Made by a program: the position numbers and the translations under genes. Of a DNA stretch of 64,000 nt, positions 34,445 through 44,598 are shown piece after piece; the stretch's first letter is position 1, and every line of letters starts with the position of its first letter. This DNA is from Bacillus sp. FJAT-49736 (GTDB lineage Bacteria; Bacillota; Bacilli; Bacillales; Bacillaceae_C), in assembly GCF_018343615.1 (NCBI RefSeq), contig NZ_JAGYPI010000002.1, positions 267,562 to 331,561 of the forward strand, read 5' to 3'. The notes under the pieces were generated by a model, which was given only the letters and a program-made list of their open reading frames with translations, ran no database searches and was not told the origin of the DNA.

Positions 34445-37240
34445 CTATTGGATAACGGCTTTTTTCAGGAATTCCTCTTCAATGTCCTCAGCAGTCATAG
34501 GACGGCCGAAATAATACCCCTGCATCAAGTAACAGCTTCTATCTGCTAAAAATTCTGCATGTTCTACGGTTTCAACACCCTCCGCAATAACATTCAAATT
34601 CAAGTTTTGCGCTAACGTAATAATAGAATTCGTTATGGCCGCGTTATCATTATCCCATGTCATATCTTGAATAAAGGATTTATCAATTTTTAATGCATTA
34701 ATAGGCAGATCCTTTAAATAACCGAGGGATGAATAGCCTGTTCCAAAATCATCAATCGCAATGATAATACCGTAATCTTTCAATTGCTTTATTGTCTGTA
34801 CGGTGGTCCCGGTGTTTTTTACAATATGGTTTTCCGTTAGCTCCAGATGTAAAAACTCAGGTGATAACCCCACTTCTTTTAATGTGTTTTTAATCATCGA
34901 AAATAAATTATTCTGTTCAAATTGGCGAACCGATAAGTTAACCGCCATACTGATGTCGGAATAGCCTTGCGCCTGCCATTTTTTCAATTGGCTGCTGGCC
35001 TCCTTCAAAACCCATTCCCCAATCGGAACAATCAACCCGGTATCCTCTGCGATCGGTATGAATTTGTCCGGAGAAATAATTCCCTTGTCAGGGTGCTTCC
35101 ATCTTAGTAAGGCTTCCACGCCGACTATTTTTTTTGTCATATAATCGATTTGCGGCTGATAATAAACGACCAGTTCTTCCTGATCCAATGCCTTATATAA
35201 TGCACTTTCAAGTTCCACTTTTTCAATCGTTCGTGCATCCATTCCTGTACTAAAGAAATGATAGCTATTACCTGAAATTTCCTTTGCTTTATACATCGCT
35301 GTATCGGCATTTTTAATTAAGGCTTCTGACGTCTCTCCGTTCTCTGGAAAAACACTGATACCAATACTTGTTTTAATATAAAGCTCATTCCCTTTGAGAT
35401 AAAAAGGCTTTGAAAAGGAATCTATTACTTTGTTCACGACCGTTAATACATCTTTCTTCCCTTTTATATTAGGCAAAAAGATGGTGAACTCGTCTCCGCC
35501 CTGCCGGGAAACGGTAGCACTGTTTGGCGTACAATGATTTAATCGTTTTGCAACCTCTTGAAGTAAAAGATCCCCGTAGCTGTGTCCAAGTGTATCGTTT
35601 AGATACTTAAAACGATCTAGATCAAGATAAAGCAAAGCTGCTTTTTCATGATGAACTCCTGCATAAGAAAGCCCTTGTTTCAACCTGTCCGTTAAAAGCA
35701 GCCTATTAGGCAAATCGGTCACACTATCATAATAGGCGTGATAACGAATTTTTTCCTCCATTTGCTTTCTTTCTGTAATATCCTTGAAGGTGACAACATA
35801 ACCGACGATGTTATTTTCTTCCCGTATCACGGAAATGACAAATTCAACTGGAAAGCTTGATTGATCTTGTCGAAAAAACTCCGTATCCGTATTATATTGG
35901 CTTTTTTTACTAGATGATTCCGTGAATATCTTTGCGTATTCTAAATGATTAAAAATAACGCTGGATGGCTTGCCAATCAGTTCACCTTTCGTTTTATACC
36001 CCAACATAAATTCTCCAGCAGGATTGCAGAAGGTGATTTTCCCATTAAGATCCAGGCCGAATATACCTTCCCCAGCGGAATTAAGAATTAATTCATTTTC
36101 ACGACTCAGCTGCTGCAATTCTGCTACAACTCTCTCAAGCTCTTTATTTTTTTCCGTTACTTCAAGCGTTCTTTCTTCTATAATAAGCTCCTGCTTTTCC
36201 ATATATAATAGGTTGGAAAGTGTGGATGCTGTAGCATCTGCTATAGATTGGGTCAAACGAATTTCGGCCTTCGAATAAATATGGGCCTCCTCATTTAGAT
36301 TAACAATGACAATAATTCCTAGTACTTCTCCCAAGGATACCATCGGGATCATAAATAGACTTTTCATACCAAATTCTCTGCATAGTTCATGATTAGGTCT
36401 GTCGTCAGCAAATACATCCGGAATAAGAACCGCTTTTTTCGTGCGAATGACTTCTTGGATAACAGGATCATTGCTTTGATCAATCTTGATCTTATTATGT
36501 GTCTCCATCCAGTCCTCTTCTGTCCAATCACTTTCCTTGCTTAATTTGGCAGGCTTTATTCTTTTCTCCGCAATCGGATCAAGGAGATGAACACCAACAT
36601 TGAAATTATTGAGAACCTTGCCGACATAGGAAAAACATTTATCAATTGCATCCTGCAAGGAAGAGCACATAGATAGTTCCTGCGTCACGTCAAGTAAAAG
36701 CTGTTTCTCCGTAATCAGATTTTCTTTGTAGGATAAATAATTTGCATTTCGTATCGCAACAGCGGCCATATTGACATAAGCCTCTACCGATTGAATCTCG
36801 GACTCTGTTAGATTCATCGGTATGCCATAATCAAACAAAAAGGCAAGGCCGAATATTTCATTCTCATAGGAAATGGGGAGGCATAACAACGATTTGATTT
36901 GAAATCCTTCCACCGCCCTCGGATCGGGCCGGTTATCCTTCGAAGTATCTGGTATGTAGATTGTCTTTTTCGTTTCAATTACTTCCTTTGCCAGGAGGTC
37001 CATTTCCAAATCAATGACATGCATATCGAGCGTCATTCCATTAATGGTATCTGGCTTCCCAACATATCCTCTATATGTACCATTCTCCTGAGGTAAATAA
37101 ATACCAACAGAGTCACATTGAACGATTTCTTCTGATATGGCAGTGACCACATGCTCCAACACTTCACGCAATTCGTGTTTCGTATTGATCAGCTTCGTTA
37201 AATTCGCGAGGCGAGAATACCTCGTTTGTTCATTCAACAT
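34445..37240 (-). CDS. GAF-GAF-PAS-GGDEF-EAL cyclic-di-GMP signalling protein
   Basis: A soluble 931-residue c-di-GMP enzyme. Two GAF domains (about 10-165 and 185-345), a coiled coil, a PAS domain (about 385-500, ending ITERKQMEEKI), GGDEF (SRQGGDEFTIFLP) and EAL. EAL motifs EALLRW, ELTENHI, IAIDDFGTGYSSLGYL and the terminal QGYYFGRP are intact. Both catalytic domains look competent, so it may both make and degrade c-di-GMP, switched by GAF/PAS ligands that cannot be predicted. There is no membrane segment. ATG 37240 is preferred (GGAG 8 nt upstream) to an in-frame GTG at 37243. Confidence 0.94.
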   Translation of the reverse strand: MLNEQTRYSRLANLTKLINTKHELREVLEHVVTAISEEIVQCDSVGIYLPQENGTYRGYVGKPDTINGMTLDMHVIDLEMDLLAKEVIETKKTIYIPDTSKDNRPDPRAVEGFQIKSLLCLPISYENEIFGLAFLFDYGIPMNLTESEIQSVEAYVNMAAVAIRNANYLSYKENLITEKQLLLDVTQELSMCSSLQDAIDKCFSYVGKVLNNFNVGVHLLDPIAEKRIKPAKLSKESDWTEEDWMETHNKIKIDQSNDPVIQEVIRTKKAVLIPDVFADDRPNHELCREFGMKSLFMIPMVSLGEVLGIIVIVNLNEEAHIYSKAEIRLTQSIADATASTLSNLLYMEKQELIIEERTLEVTEKNKELERVVAELQQLSRENELILNSAGEGIFGLDLNGKITFCNPAGEFMLGYKTKGELIGKPSSVIFNHLEYAKIFTESSSKKSQYNTDTEFFRQDQSSFPVEFVISVIREENNIVGYVVTFKDITERKQMEEKIRYHAYYDSVTDLPNRLLLTDRLKQGLSYAGVHHEKAALLYLDLDRFKYLNDTLGHSYGDLLLQEVAKRLNHCTPNSATVSRQGGDEFTIFLPNIKGKKDVLTVVNKVIDSFSKPFYLKGNELYIKTSIGISVFPENGETSEALIKNADTAMYKAKEISGNSYHFFSTGMDARTIEKVELESALYKALDQEELVVYYQPQIDYMTKKIVGVEALLRWKHPDKGIISPDKFIPIAEDTGLIVPIGEWVLKEASSQLKKWQAQGYSDISMAVNLSVRQFEQNNLFSMIKNTLKEVGLSPEFLHLELTENHIVKNTGTTVQTIKQLKDYGIIIAIDDFGTGYSSLGYLKDLPINALKIDKSFIQDMTWDNDNAAITNSIITLAQNLNLNVIAEGVETVEHAEFLADRSCYLMQGYYFGRPMTAEDIEEEFLKKAVIQ

Positions 37241-37488
37241 CACTCTTTCTCCATTTCCATAACAAATTTAGAATTCCCGAAAACTCATAGGCTATCAATA
37301 ATGCGGGAAATCACGTCAACTTATACCTCTATATATTATTTCGACAAAATTCACCAAATATTAAATACTTTTTAGTAATTTAACCCTTGTGTGGCGCTAT
37401 GATTCGTGGTGTCATGCACCCAAAAAACAGCACTGTGGTGGACGTGGAATTCCTAGCGGTGGTGACTAGCACCCAGCACGTTCCTAGA

Positions 37489-37782
37489 TCACACATTCCA
37501 AAGCCAGTAACTGTGAAGCAGGAAGGCAAGAGTGTATAGGGTGGAGGCGAATACGACCAGCATCTTTGGAAGTGGAGAATGGAAAGCCTTCCATTTGTTC
37601 GTAAGGAATAGTAATAAAATAGTTAAGCCAACTTTCAAGCTAATAAATAGATAAGGATTAATTTCGTAGAGTAGATTCATAAGAGGATTTGCCTCGGCAA
37701 TATACGAATAGTACAGCCCAAAAAAGGTAATGAAGGCGTCCATTAAATTCAGAATGGCTAAATAATATAAAAGTGCACGCAT
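37489..37782 (-). CDS. Small membrane protein (DUF5658-like)
   Basis: A 97-residue protein with three membrane helices: residues ~5-27 (LAILNLMDAFITFFGLYYSY), ~45-62 (PYLFISLKVGLTILLLFL) and ~75-95. The pattern NLMDAFITFFGLYYSYIAEANPLMN fits the DUF5658 family. Function unknown. AAAGGAG precedes the ATG. It is monocistronic. Confidence 0.75.
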   Translation of the reverse strand: MRALLYYLAILNLMDAFITFFGLYYSYIAEANPLMNLLYEINPYLFISLKVGLTILLLFLTNKWKAFHSPLPKMLVVFASTLYTLAFLLHSYWLWNV

Positions 37783-38014
37783 TTTAATCTCCTTTGTAAG
37801 TTCTTAATAACGAACATTCAACAAAAAAATCCCTCTTCCATTTTCACTGTTTGTTATTCTTTTTATACCAAAGGATGAAAGGGAAATTCCCCGAACTTTG
37901 AAAGGAAAGTTTAAAATGTTTTCGACTTTTACATTTAGAAAGAAAAACAGTGTAGCTAGACATAGTCAATTTATTAAGAAGCTGTTGCACAGGGTTAAAT
38001 TCCTGTCCTAAAGA

Positions 38015-38049
38015 ACAAAAAAATGCAAAGAACTATCTTTGCATTTTTG
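38015..38049. terminator. Bidirectional-looking terminator after the asparaginase gene
   Basis: AAATGCAAAGA and TCTTTGCATTT form a long stem around ACTA with A and T runs on each side. On the minus strand it is followed by seven T and terminates the asparaginase transcript. Confidence 0.9.
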
Positions 38050-38066
38050 CACTACTTTTATTGCTC

Positions 38067-39088
38067 CTATTGCACTTGGCTTTTTACACTTTCCAACTGA
38101 AATACAGGTGACAGTTGCCCAATCGTTTCCTCACGACAATTTTTTAATTGAGGATAATGATAGTCCTTTAATTGCTCCAACTGTTCATCATTTAATAGCT
38201 TTAATTGCTTTAATACTTCAACAGCTACCGGATTGGTTCCCCTGCCATTTCCATCTTCTACTTTTATAGCAATTCCAATTCCTGTTTCCATATCTCCAAT
38301 ACAGTACACTGCTTCTGCGCCAGCTTTTCCAAATGCTTTGCCAGCTGCTACCCTCATAAAATCTGAGCAAAAACGATTTGTACCGCCAACGCCGGTGCGT
38401 TCATCATCGCTTGAACGATCCGTTTCACAACAGTTGTTCTCTCATTGCTTAAGCCGGTAGGTTTGGCCATACGCGCATAGCAATATGCCAATTTATCTAA
38501 AGGCATTCCATGAACGGGAACTCCACATCCATCGATGCCAATCTCTATTTTCTCAATAGGATATTCGGCTATGCTGCTAATTGCTTCTAAAATTCGTTGC
38601 TGAACAGGATGATCTAATTTATAGTAGTCTTCCACTGTTTCATTCATATGCTGAGCAGTTGTGAGCATCCCGCTATGCTTACCTGAGCAGTTATTATATA
38701 ACGGTGTGATTGGCTTTCCATCACGGATTAACTCCTCGTATACCTCTTCCCATCTAGGGTTATGTGTGCCACATTTGAGATCCTTCACTTCTAGACCAAT
38801 TCTGCTTAGAATAGATAATACTCGATTTGTATGCTGCTTTTCTGCATTATGTGATGCACAACTAAGAGCAATATCTGCATCGTCAAATTGATAGAAATCA
38901 GCCGCCCCCGTCTCAATGAGCGGAATCGCCTGAACGGGTTTCATGGACGAACGGGCAAATACCATTTGGTACGGATTTCCCGCCTGATAGAGAAGATTCC
39001 CCTCTGAATCCACAACAGCAATATGACCTTTATGAACACTCTCCAGCATTTTCCCTCTATGAACATGTACAAGTTGTGCGGCTTCCAT
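38067..39088 (-). pseudogene. L-asparaginase II-type gene with a frameshift
   Basis: The first part (39088 to ~38390) encodes MEAAQLVHVHRGKMLESVHK through RSSMKPVQAIPLIETGA, NCSGKHSGML and GIDGCGVPVHGMP, the Asparaginase_II family. It then runs out of frame and stops at 38354. The remainder continues in another frame: RFCSDFMRVAAGKAFGKAGA, YCIGDMETGIGIAIKVEDGN, to 38067. One missing base near 38384-38396 (in codons for LAGGTNRF) restores a full-length ~340-residue protein. The lesion is either a real recent mutation or a sequencing error; both halves are otherwise well preserved, favouring recent loss or error. Confidence 0.88.
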
Positions 39089-39236
39089 TTCCTCATCCCC
39101 ATTATAAAATTATTTAGTTATTCGAAATAACAATAAAACAGAAAATACGAAATTGCAATACTATTTTATGGGAAGATGAGTTCTTAAACTTAGTAGCATT
39201 GGTAGTTTTTTGGGGATATCCTGCCATAATGTTAAA

Positions 39237-39424
39237 AAGGACAAAAGGATCCTTTATTCATCAAAAATAGCGATATTTTTTTGGCTAAAAGGACACAGGA
39301 TACCCTATTTACAAAAAAAAAAAAACGCTAAAAATCACCGTTAACTAGCTAGATAACGGATTGTGTGTTCTCAAGAATAAGGATTTTACCTGTTTATTCA
39401 CAAATAAGGGAACTCATGTCCTCT
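39237..39424. repeat. Convergent GAGGACA..GATCC..TTATT repeats, copy B
   Basis: Two plus-strand copies (39237, AAGGACAAAAGGATCCTTTA; 39289, AAGGACACAGGATACCCTAT) are 52 nt apart. Two minus-strand copies (39353-39372, GAGAACACACAATCCGTTAT; 39403-39424, GAGGACATGAGTTCCCTTAT) are about 50 nt apart. The layout and spacing echo 22962-23132. It fills most of the gap between the asparaginase gene and the ABC permease and has no coding potential. Confidence 0.8.
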
Positions 39425-39432
39425 AAATATGG

Positions 39433-39459
39433 AGAGGATGGTGCCTAGCACCATCCTCT
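39433..39459. terminator. Perfect hairpin after the ABC permease gene, built on a GGTGCC palindrome
   Basis: AGAGGATGGTGC and GCACCATCCTCT form a 12-bp perfect stem with a 3-nt loop, abutting the permease stop codon. No T run follows on either strand, so it may act as an mRNA 3' stabiliser more than a terminator. Its centre GGTGCCTAGCACC belongs to a palindrome family found in other gaps. Confidence 0.65.
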
Positions 39460-42056
39460 TAAATACTTTCCTGTTTGAGAGAGTCGATAATGTTTTCCCT
39501 TTTTACCTTGGAGCTAGAGTATAGCATTGCGATGCTGACAATGATGAATACTGCTACGATGACGTAGATAACATCCAACCATGGAAACGAGAATCCGTAA
39601 CGGAAGCTGTTCCTCAATGCCAGATAGATCAAATACATGATGACAGCGCTAGCCGGAAGACCGTATAACAATGATTTCATGCCATAGAAGATGCTTTCAT
39701 AATTAATCATTTTATTAAAGCCTTTTGGAGTCATACCGACAGATTTGAGCATCGCAAATTCCCTTTTTCTCAGTGAGATGGAGGTTGTAATCGTATTTAA
39801 GATATTCGCTACAGAGATCGCTGTCATCAGTGCGATAAATCCATACGAAAAGACTGACATTAACAGAATCATCTGTTCTTGTTGCTGTCGATATTTATAC
39901 ACATTGTAGACATACGTATTGCCTGGTGCGATTTTTACAATTTCATCTTGCGTTTTTAACGGATCCTTACTCTTTAAATAAAGAAATGATTGAATATCGC
40001 CTGTAGGATAGTTTCTAAGCAATTGACTCATACCTTGCTTCGATACAATAATTTCTAAGCCACCCACACCTGGCGGCGATATGCCAATCGGCAATTGGTC
40101 CGTCAAGGCTGCAAAGGTCACTTTCCCTAGTCTTTCTTCTTTTTCAGTCTCCGGATTCATATAGCTTACATCAATACTTTGACCTGCTTCAGCATAAATA
40201 GCTTTTGTTTCTACATACTTTTTCGCATCCCTATCCTCATAAGAGATAGTATCGATGACGATCCCTGACACATGATTCGGATCTATCAGCTGCCGATAAT
40301 CAGCACCAACTGATTTTGCATAAGCCTTTAAATTTTTATCACTTAATTCATGTACTTGAATAAAATACGGAAATTTGCCATTCTGAAGCTGACTTTCATA
40401 GCCCTCAACTTTTAATTCCTTGGCGATATGTGCTTTGTCAACCCAAGCATTCCCATTCATTTCTCTTATTTCACTGGCTTCCGTAACATCGCCAAGCCCG
40501 GCAATGGACTTAAACAAATCCGCTTCCGCCTTCGTCATTTTGCCATCTATGGATACCTGTATATCATAATTCACATTATCCTGCGAAAGAACAAGCGACT
40601 TTTTCAAATTGTCTGTGAAGAAAGAAACCGCTAAAAACAGGACAATACTTATCACGAGGGAAAAAACCGTCGCATGGTATCTTCGTTTATTTCTCTTTAG
40701 ATTCTTCAATCCTACTTCCGCTTCAAAGCCGAAAACCTTCCGCACAAATTTAGATGTTTTAACCGTTTTCCCTGTAAGTTTTACATCCGTTGATTGGCGG
40801 ATCGCATCAATGGCAGAAACTTTGGAAGCCCTTCTTGCCGGAAAATATGCAGAAATCATAATGGTAAGCATTGAGATTGCACAGGCTATCAAGATGGAGG
40901 TCGGAGTAATGGTCAAATGAAGCTTTTCCTCCATCCCTAGTGCACCTTTTATGATTGTATTAATAAATAAAAAGGTTATTCCAATACCACCAAGTCCGAA
41001 AAAGATACCAAGCGGTATACTAATCAAACCAATGACAGCTCCTTCAAATAAAACGGAATTCCGTTTCTGTCTCCTTGTAGCTCCAACGCTGGACAGCATT
41101 CCTAAATGACGGGAACGCTCGGATACCGAGATCGCAAAGGCGTTATAAATCAAAGAAACGGAGCCAAGGATGATAACTCCCATAATAATAGCCGTTAAGG
41201 TAAATAAAGTGCGTTTTAACCCATCATTACTAGTAACTCCATAATAGCGAAGTAATTCATTATTAAACTGTACCGTTTGGATATCGTTTTTCTTTGCAAG
41301 TTCTTTTGCATGCTTGTATAAAGAACCATTTACTTTTTTTAAAATTACAGCAACATCAACCGTTTCCTTCGGACCAAGCACCCCTTTATCCACATAGTTA
41401 ATAACGGTATACCCTGGTGCCCAGGTTGGCTCCCAGGTTGGCCGTTTCATTATACCGACAACCGTAAAGGTTTTTGTTAATTTCTTTTGAAAAGTCTCGA
41501 CTACCTTTCCGTTTTCCATTTGCAACGGATCTATTTGCCCGGGCACATGATCTGTTTGGCCACCATCTGTCATTTTTCGCTCACCAATGTTCAGCGTAAT
41601 GCTATCCCCGATGCTTAAATTCACTTTTGCATTAGTGGAAATATGGTCAGAAATGATAACCTCATTTGCAGCGTGTGGCAGTCTCCCTTTTTCCATCTCA
41701 ATCGGAAACTGTTTTAACCCATTAGAATCATATTGTTTGATAAACAAGTAAGGCTTGCTTTTATTTTGTCCACCCTTTAATGGAGCATAGCCAACATCCC
41801 GTGTAATGACCGTCTTTTTAGTGGCATCATCTTTTTCAATAGCTTCTAACTGTTTTATATTTACATCTTTATATAAAACATGCCATTCCCCATTGTCGGC
41901 AATTTCCTGCCTTTTCATCAAATCCAAAAACGACACGAAAAGAGTTGCAACCGCTGTTATCATCGCAACGGAAATAATAACCCCTATTATGGTGACAAGT
42001 GTTCTTCGTTTGTTCAGCTTCATATGTCTTAACGTAAGCTTGTTGACAATATTCAC
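39459..42056 (-). CDS. ABC transporter permease with two FtsX domains
   Basis: An 865-residue permease with an N-terminal membrane anchor (TLVTIIGVIISVAMITAVAT), a large extracytoplasmic domain, an FtsX unit of three helices, a second anchor (SLVISIVLFLAVSFF), another extracytoplasmic domain and a second FtsX unit near the C-terminus. This MacB/FtsX-like architecture is typical of systems that expel or sense antimicrobial peptides or lipids. It overlaps the ATPase gene by 4 nt and lies downstream of a two-component system. The substrate cannot be read from the sequence. Confidence 0.9.
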   Translation of the reverse strand: MNIVNKLTLRHMKLNKRRTLVTIIGVIISVAMITAVATLFVSFLDLMKRQEIADNGEWHVLYKDVNIKQLEAIEKDDATKKTVITRDVGYAPLKGGQNKSKPYLFIKQYDSNGLKQFPIEMEKGRLPHAANEVIISDHISTNAKVNLSIGDSITLNIGERKMTDGGQTDHVPGQIDPLQMENGKVVETFQKKLTKTFTVVGIMKRPTWEPTWAPGYTVINYVDKGVLGPKETVDVAVILKKVNGSLYKHAKELAKKNDIQTVQFNNELLRYYGVTSNDGLKRTLFTLTAIIMGVIILGSVSLIYNAFAISVSERSRHLGMLSSVGATRRQKRNSVLFEGAVIGLISIPLGIFFGLGGIGITFLFINTIIKGALGMEEKLHLTITPTSILIACAISMLTIMISAYFPARRASKVSAIDAIRQSTDVKLTGKTVKTSKFVRKVFGFEAEVGLKNLKRNKRRYHATVFSLVISIVLFLAVSFFTDNLKKSLVLSQDNVNYDIQVSIDGKMTKAEADLFKSIAGLGDVTEASEIREMNGNAWVDKAHIAKELKVEGYESQLQNGKFPYFIQVHELSDKNLKAYAKSVGADYRQLIDPNHVSGIVIDTISYEDRDAKKYVETKAIYAEAGQSIDVSYMNPETEKEERLGKVTFAALTDQLPIGISPPGVGGLEIIVSKQGMSQLLRNYPTGDIQSFLYLKSKDPLKTQDEIVKIAPGNTYVYNVYKYRQQQEQMILLMSVFSYGFIALMTAISVANILNTITTSISLRKREFAMLKSVGMTPKGFNKMINYESIFYGMKSLLYGLPASAVIMYLIYLALRNSFRYGFSFPWLDVIYVIVAVFIIVSIAMLYSSSKVKRENIIDSLKQESI

Positions 42057-42736
42057 GGACGAATCACCTCATCGCTGGCAATCTTTCCGTCTTCAATGCT
42101 GATAACTCGGTCTGCTTGAAGAGCAATGCCTTCATCATGAGTAATGACTATCAAGGTTTGGTTGAAGGTTTTATTGAACATTTTTAATAAATCAATGATT
42201 TCCTTACTGTTCTTGCTATCAAGATTACCAGTTGGCTCATCAGCCAGCATGATGGCAGGATTGCTGATGAGTGCCCGGCCGATTGAAACTCTCTGCTGCT
42301 GCCCACCCGATAGCTGGTTTGGGAGATGGTGTAAACGATTTTCCAGGTTTAAAAGCTTTACCGTATCTTGAAATTGCTTCTTATCCACCTTATGTCCGTC
42401 CAGCAGTAGAGGAAGCGTAATATTTTCCTCCACTGTTAAAACCGGAATTAGATTATAAAATTGATAGATTAATCCGATTTGTCTTCTGCGGAAAATAGCA
42501 AGCTGTGTTTCATTCAGACTATAAATATCGGTATTATCTACAAAAACCTTACCGCTCGTCGGTCGATCAACACCTCCCAGTAAATGCAACAGCGTGGATT
42601 TACCGGATCCGGAAGGACCAATAATAGCGACAAATTCGCCTTTTTTTACTGAAAAGGATACATCATCAAGCGCCTTTACTGCCGTTTCACCTTTGCCGTA
42701 TTGTTTAGACAGATGTTCTATTTTTAAAATTTCCAT
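42053..42736 (-). CDS. ABC transporter ATPase (LolD/MacB type)
   Basis: A 227-residue ATPase with Walker [19 protein letters not shown], the Q-loop region [19 protein letters not shown], signature [15 protein letters not shown], Walker [14 protein letters not shown] and the switch VITHDEG. It energises the adjacent FtsX-type permease. Its upstream region contains a TGACA-N4-TGTCA palindrome likely bound by the neighbouring response regulator. The TATGGAAATTTTAA start has AGGTTTTCGT upstream with GGAGG. Confidence 0.94.
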   Translation of the reverse strand: MEILKIEHLSKQYGKGETAVKALDDVSFSVKKGEFVAIIGPSGSGKSTLLHLLGGVDRPTSGKVFVDNTDIYSLNETQLAIFRRRQIGLIYQFYNLIPVLTVEENITLPLLLDGHKVDKKQFQDTVKLLNLENRLHHLPNQLSGGQQQRVSIGRALISNPAIMLADEPTGNLDSKNSKEIIDLLKMFNKTFNQTLIVITHDEGIALQADRVISIEDGKIASDEVIRP

Positions 42737-42806
42737 ACGAAAACCTCCAAATATTTGCTTAAGTCTAGTCTAACTGGCTTAGATGACATTGCAGTGACTA
42801 TAAAAA

Positions 42807-42820
42807 TGACAGTTTTGTCA
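42807..42820 (-). promoter_or_regulatory. Probable response-regulator operator for the ABC exporter
   Basis: TGACAAAACTGTCA on the minus strand: arms TGACA and TGTCA around 4 nt. It resembles the TGACA-N4-TGTCA sites recognised by BceR-type regulators in Bacillus. It lies 71 nt upstream of the ATPase start codon. Confidence 0.6.
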
Positions 42821-42911
42821 CTTAACTTTAGGCTCTTGAACTAACCATTTTGCTTTTATAGAAAATGCTATTTTAATAACCGAAACGAAGTTCCTTTTGA
42901 CAAACCTCTAA

Positions 42912-43925
42912 CTAAATTACTTGTTTATAAAATTTTATTTGAAAGCTTGTCCCTTCCCCTTTTTTACTCTTCACTTCGATATCGCCATTTTGACTTGTAA
43001 TAATGCTATGTGCCATTGCCAGGCCGATTCCCACACTTTCCTTGGCAGCATTTTTTCCTTTATAAAAACGCTTAAAAATATTGAGCAGGTCTGCCTTCTC
43101 GATACCGATTCCATTATCACTTATGCGTATTTCCGTAAAAAGAACATTTTCCGAGTAGAAAATGGTAATGACACCATTTTCCGATGTATGCTCGACACAG
43201 TTTTTTAAAATATTGATTAGTGCCTCGACTGTCCAATGAAAATCACCCAAAAAGGTTACGGAATGTTCCCCTATAATAGATACGGTTTGTTCCTTTATTT
43301 CCATCGGAATTAGCACATGCTCTAGTGCTTTTTGGACGAGCCTTTCCACAACCACAGGCTCCTGCTTAAAATGAGCTGTGCCTGCATCAATTTTAGAAAG
43401 CTTCAATAATGAGGAAACGAGCCATTCTAATCGTTCGAGCTGGTTACGTAAGCTTTTCGTGAATTCTCTTCTTTTTTCTGCAGGCAAATTGCGATCGCGA
43501 AGCAAATCGGACATCATCATCATCGATGTAAGCGGAGTTTTTAGTTGATGGGATATATCCGAAATGGCGTTGGTGAGCTGTATCTTATCCTTTTGCAGCA
43601 GTGCTCTTTGCTCTGACAGCATCATTGTCACTTTATAAATATCATTTTTTAAAATACTAAGCTCGCCTTCGACATTATCTCGAACGTCCAATGAATAGTC
43701 ACCGCTATGAATTTGCCGTAAATACCCGGAAAGCCTTTCGATATCCAGATATCTTCTCTTTGTAAAAAGAAGGCTGCAGCCAATCAACAAGATAGAGACT
43801 ATAATTATTAGCAGCATGGCTGCGATGGAAAAGAAAACCGCGGCAGTAACGGCGGCTAAGCTTATGATGCACATCGTGAAAAGATGCATTTGAATTTCCT
43901 TATTCCGAAGCAATTTAATCACCAA
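42912..43925 (-). CDS. Sensor histidine kinase, short-loop membrane type
   Basis: A 337-residue kinase. Two adjacent membrane helices at residues ~14-52 leave almost no extracellular loop, followed by a HAMP-like linker, HisKA (AISDISHQLKTPLTSMMMMSDLL) and HATPase (NILKNCVEHTS, RISDNGIGIE, SVGIGLAMAHSII). The minimal loop suggests sensing within the membrane or through the partner ABC transporter, as in BceS-like kinases. It overlaps the regulator gene by 11 nt. The start is uncertain: TTG 43925, GTG 43922, or ATG 43889 (AAGGAA upstream). Confidence 0.9.
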   Translation of the reverse strand: MVIKLLRNKEIQMHLFTMCIISLAAVTAAVFFSIAAMLLIIIVSILLIGCSLLFTKRRYLDIERLSGYLRQIHSGDYSLDVRDNVEGELSILKNDIYKVTMMLSEQRALLQKDKIQLTNAISDISHQLKTPLTSMMMMSDLLRDRNLPAEKRREFTKSLRNQLERLEWLVSSLLKLSKIDAGTAHFKQEPVVVERLVQKALEHVLIPMEIKEQTVSIIGEHSVTFLGDFHWTVEALINILKNCVEHTSENGVITIFYSENVLFTEIRISDNGIGIEKADLLNIFKRFYKGKNAAKESVGIGLAMAHSIITSQNGDIEVKSKKGEGTSFQIKFYKQVI

Positions 43926-44598
43926 CCCTATAGCCTAAACCGCGAACTGTTTTGATAATTTGCGGGTTTTGCGGGTTGTCCTCTAATTTTTCCCGAAGCC
44001 GCTTTATGTACACAGTTAATGTATTGTCATTCACAAAGTCTCCGGCTACATCCCAAATTTGCTCTAGCAGCTGACTTCTTGTGAGAACTTGCCCGACGTG
44101 ATTCGCAAAAATCAATAATAGGCGATATTCCAAGGCGGTTAGCAAAATTTCCTGACCATTTTTAAAGACCTTTCCCTCCTGGGTATGAACTTGTATACCA
44201 TTTAGCTCTATCCATGCTTTTGCAGGTGTTTGCTTTTGGTATCTGCGCAAAACGGTCTTCATCCTGGAAATAAGCTCGCGGATCCGAAAGGGCTTCGTAA
44301 TATAATCATCTGCCCCCATATCGAGCCCCATTACCACATTGACCTCATCATCAATAGCCGTTAGAAATATCACCGGGATATCCCGCTGCTTTTTTATCAT
44401 GGTGCACAAATCATAGCCGCTTCCATCCGGCAAGCCTACATCCAGTAAGCATAAATCAAAATCAGCTAATTGCTCTTCTATTACTTTTTGGGCTGATTCA
44501 GCATCATGGCAGCAAACTGTAGAAAAATGATCCTGCTGCAACGAATACTCAAGCCCAGAAGCGATCGTTTTATCATCTTCCACCAATAATATTTTCAT
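43915..44598 (-). CDS. OmpR-family response regulator
   Basis: A 227-residue regulator: receiver domain with acidic pocket LLVEDD, phosphorylated Asp53 in LCLLDVGLPDGSGYDL and Lys in DDYITKPFRIRELISR, then a winged-helix domain (ALEYRLLLIFANHVGQVLTR, NTLTVYIKRLREKLEDNPQN, TVRGLGYRVG). It is cotranscribed with the kinase and lies upstream of the ABC exporter genes. ATG 44598 follows AGGAT. Confidence 0.94.
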   Translation of the reverse strand: MKILLVEDDKTIASGLEYSLQQDHFSTVCCHDAESAQKVIEEQLADFDLCLLDVGLPDGSGYDLCTMIKKQRDIPVIFLTAIDDEVNVVMGLDMGADDYITKPFRIRELISRMKTVLRRYQKQTPAKAWIELNGIQVHTQEGKVFKNGQEILLTALEYRLLLIFANHVGQVLTRSQLLEQIWDVAGDFVNDNTLTVYIKRLREKLEDNPQNPQIIKTVRGLGYRVGD

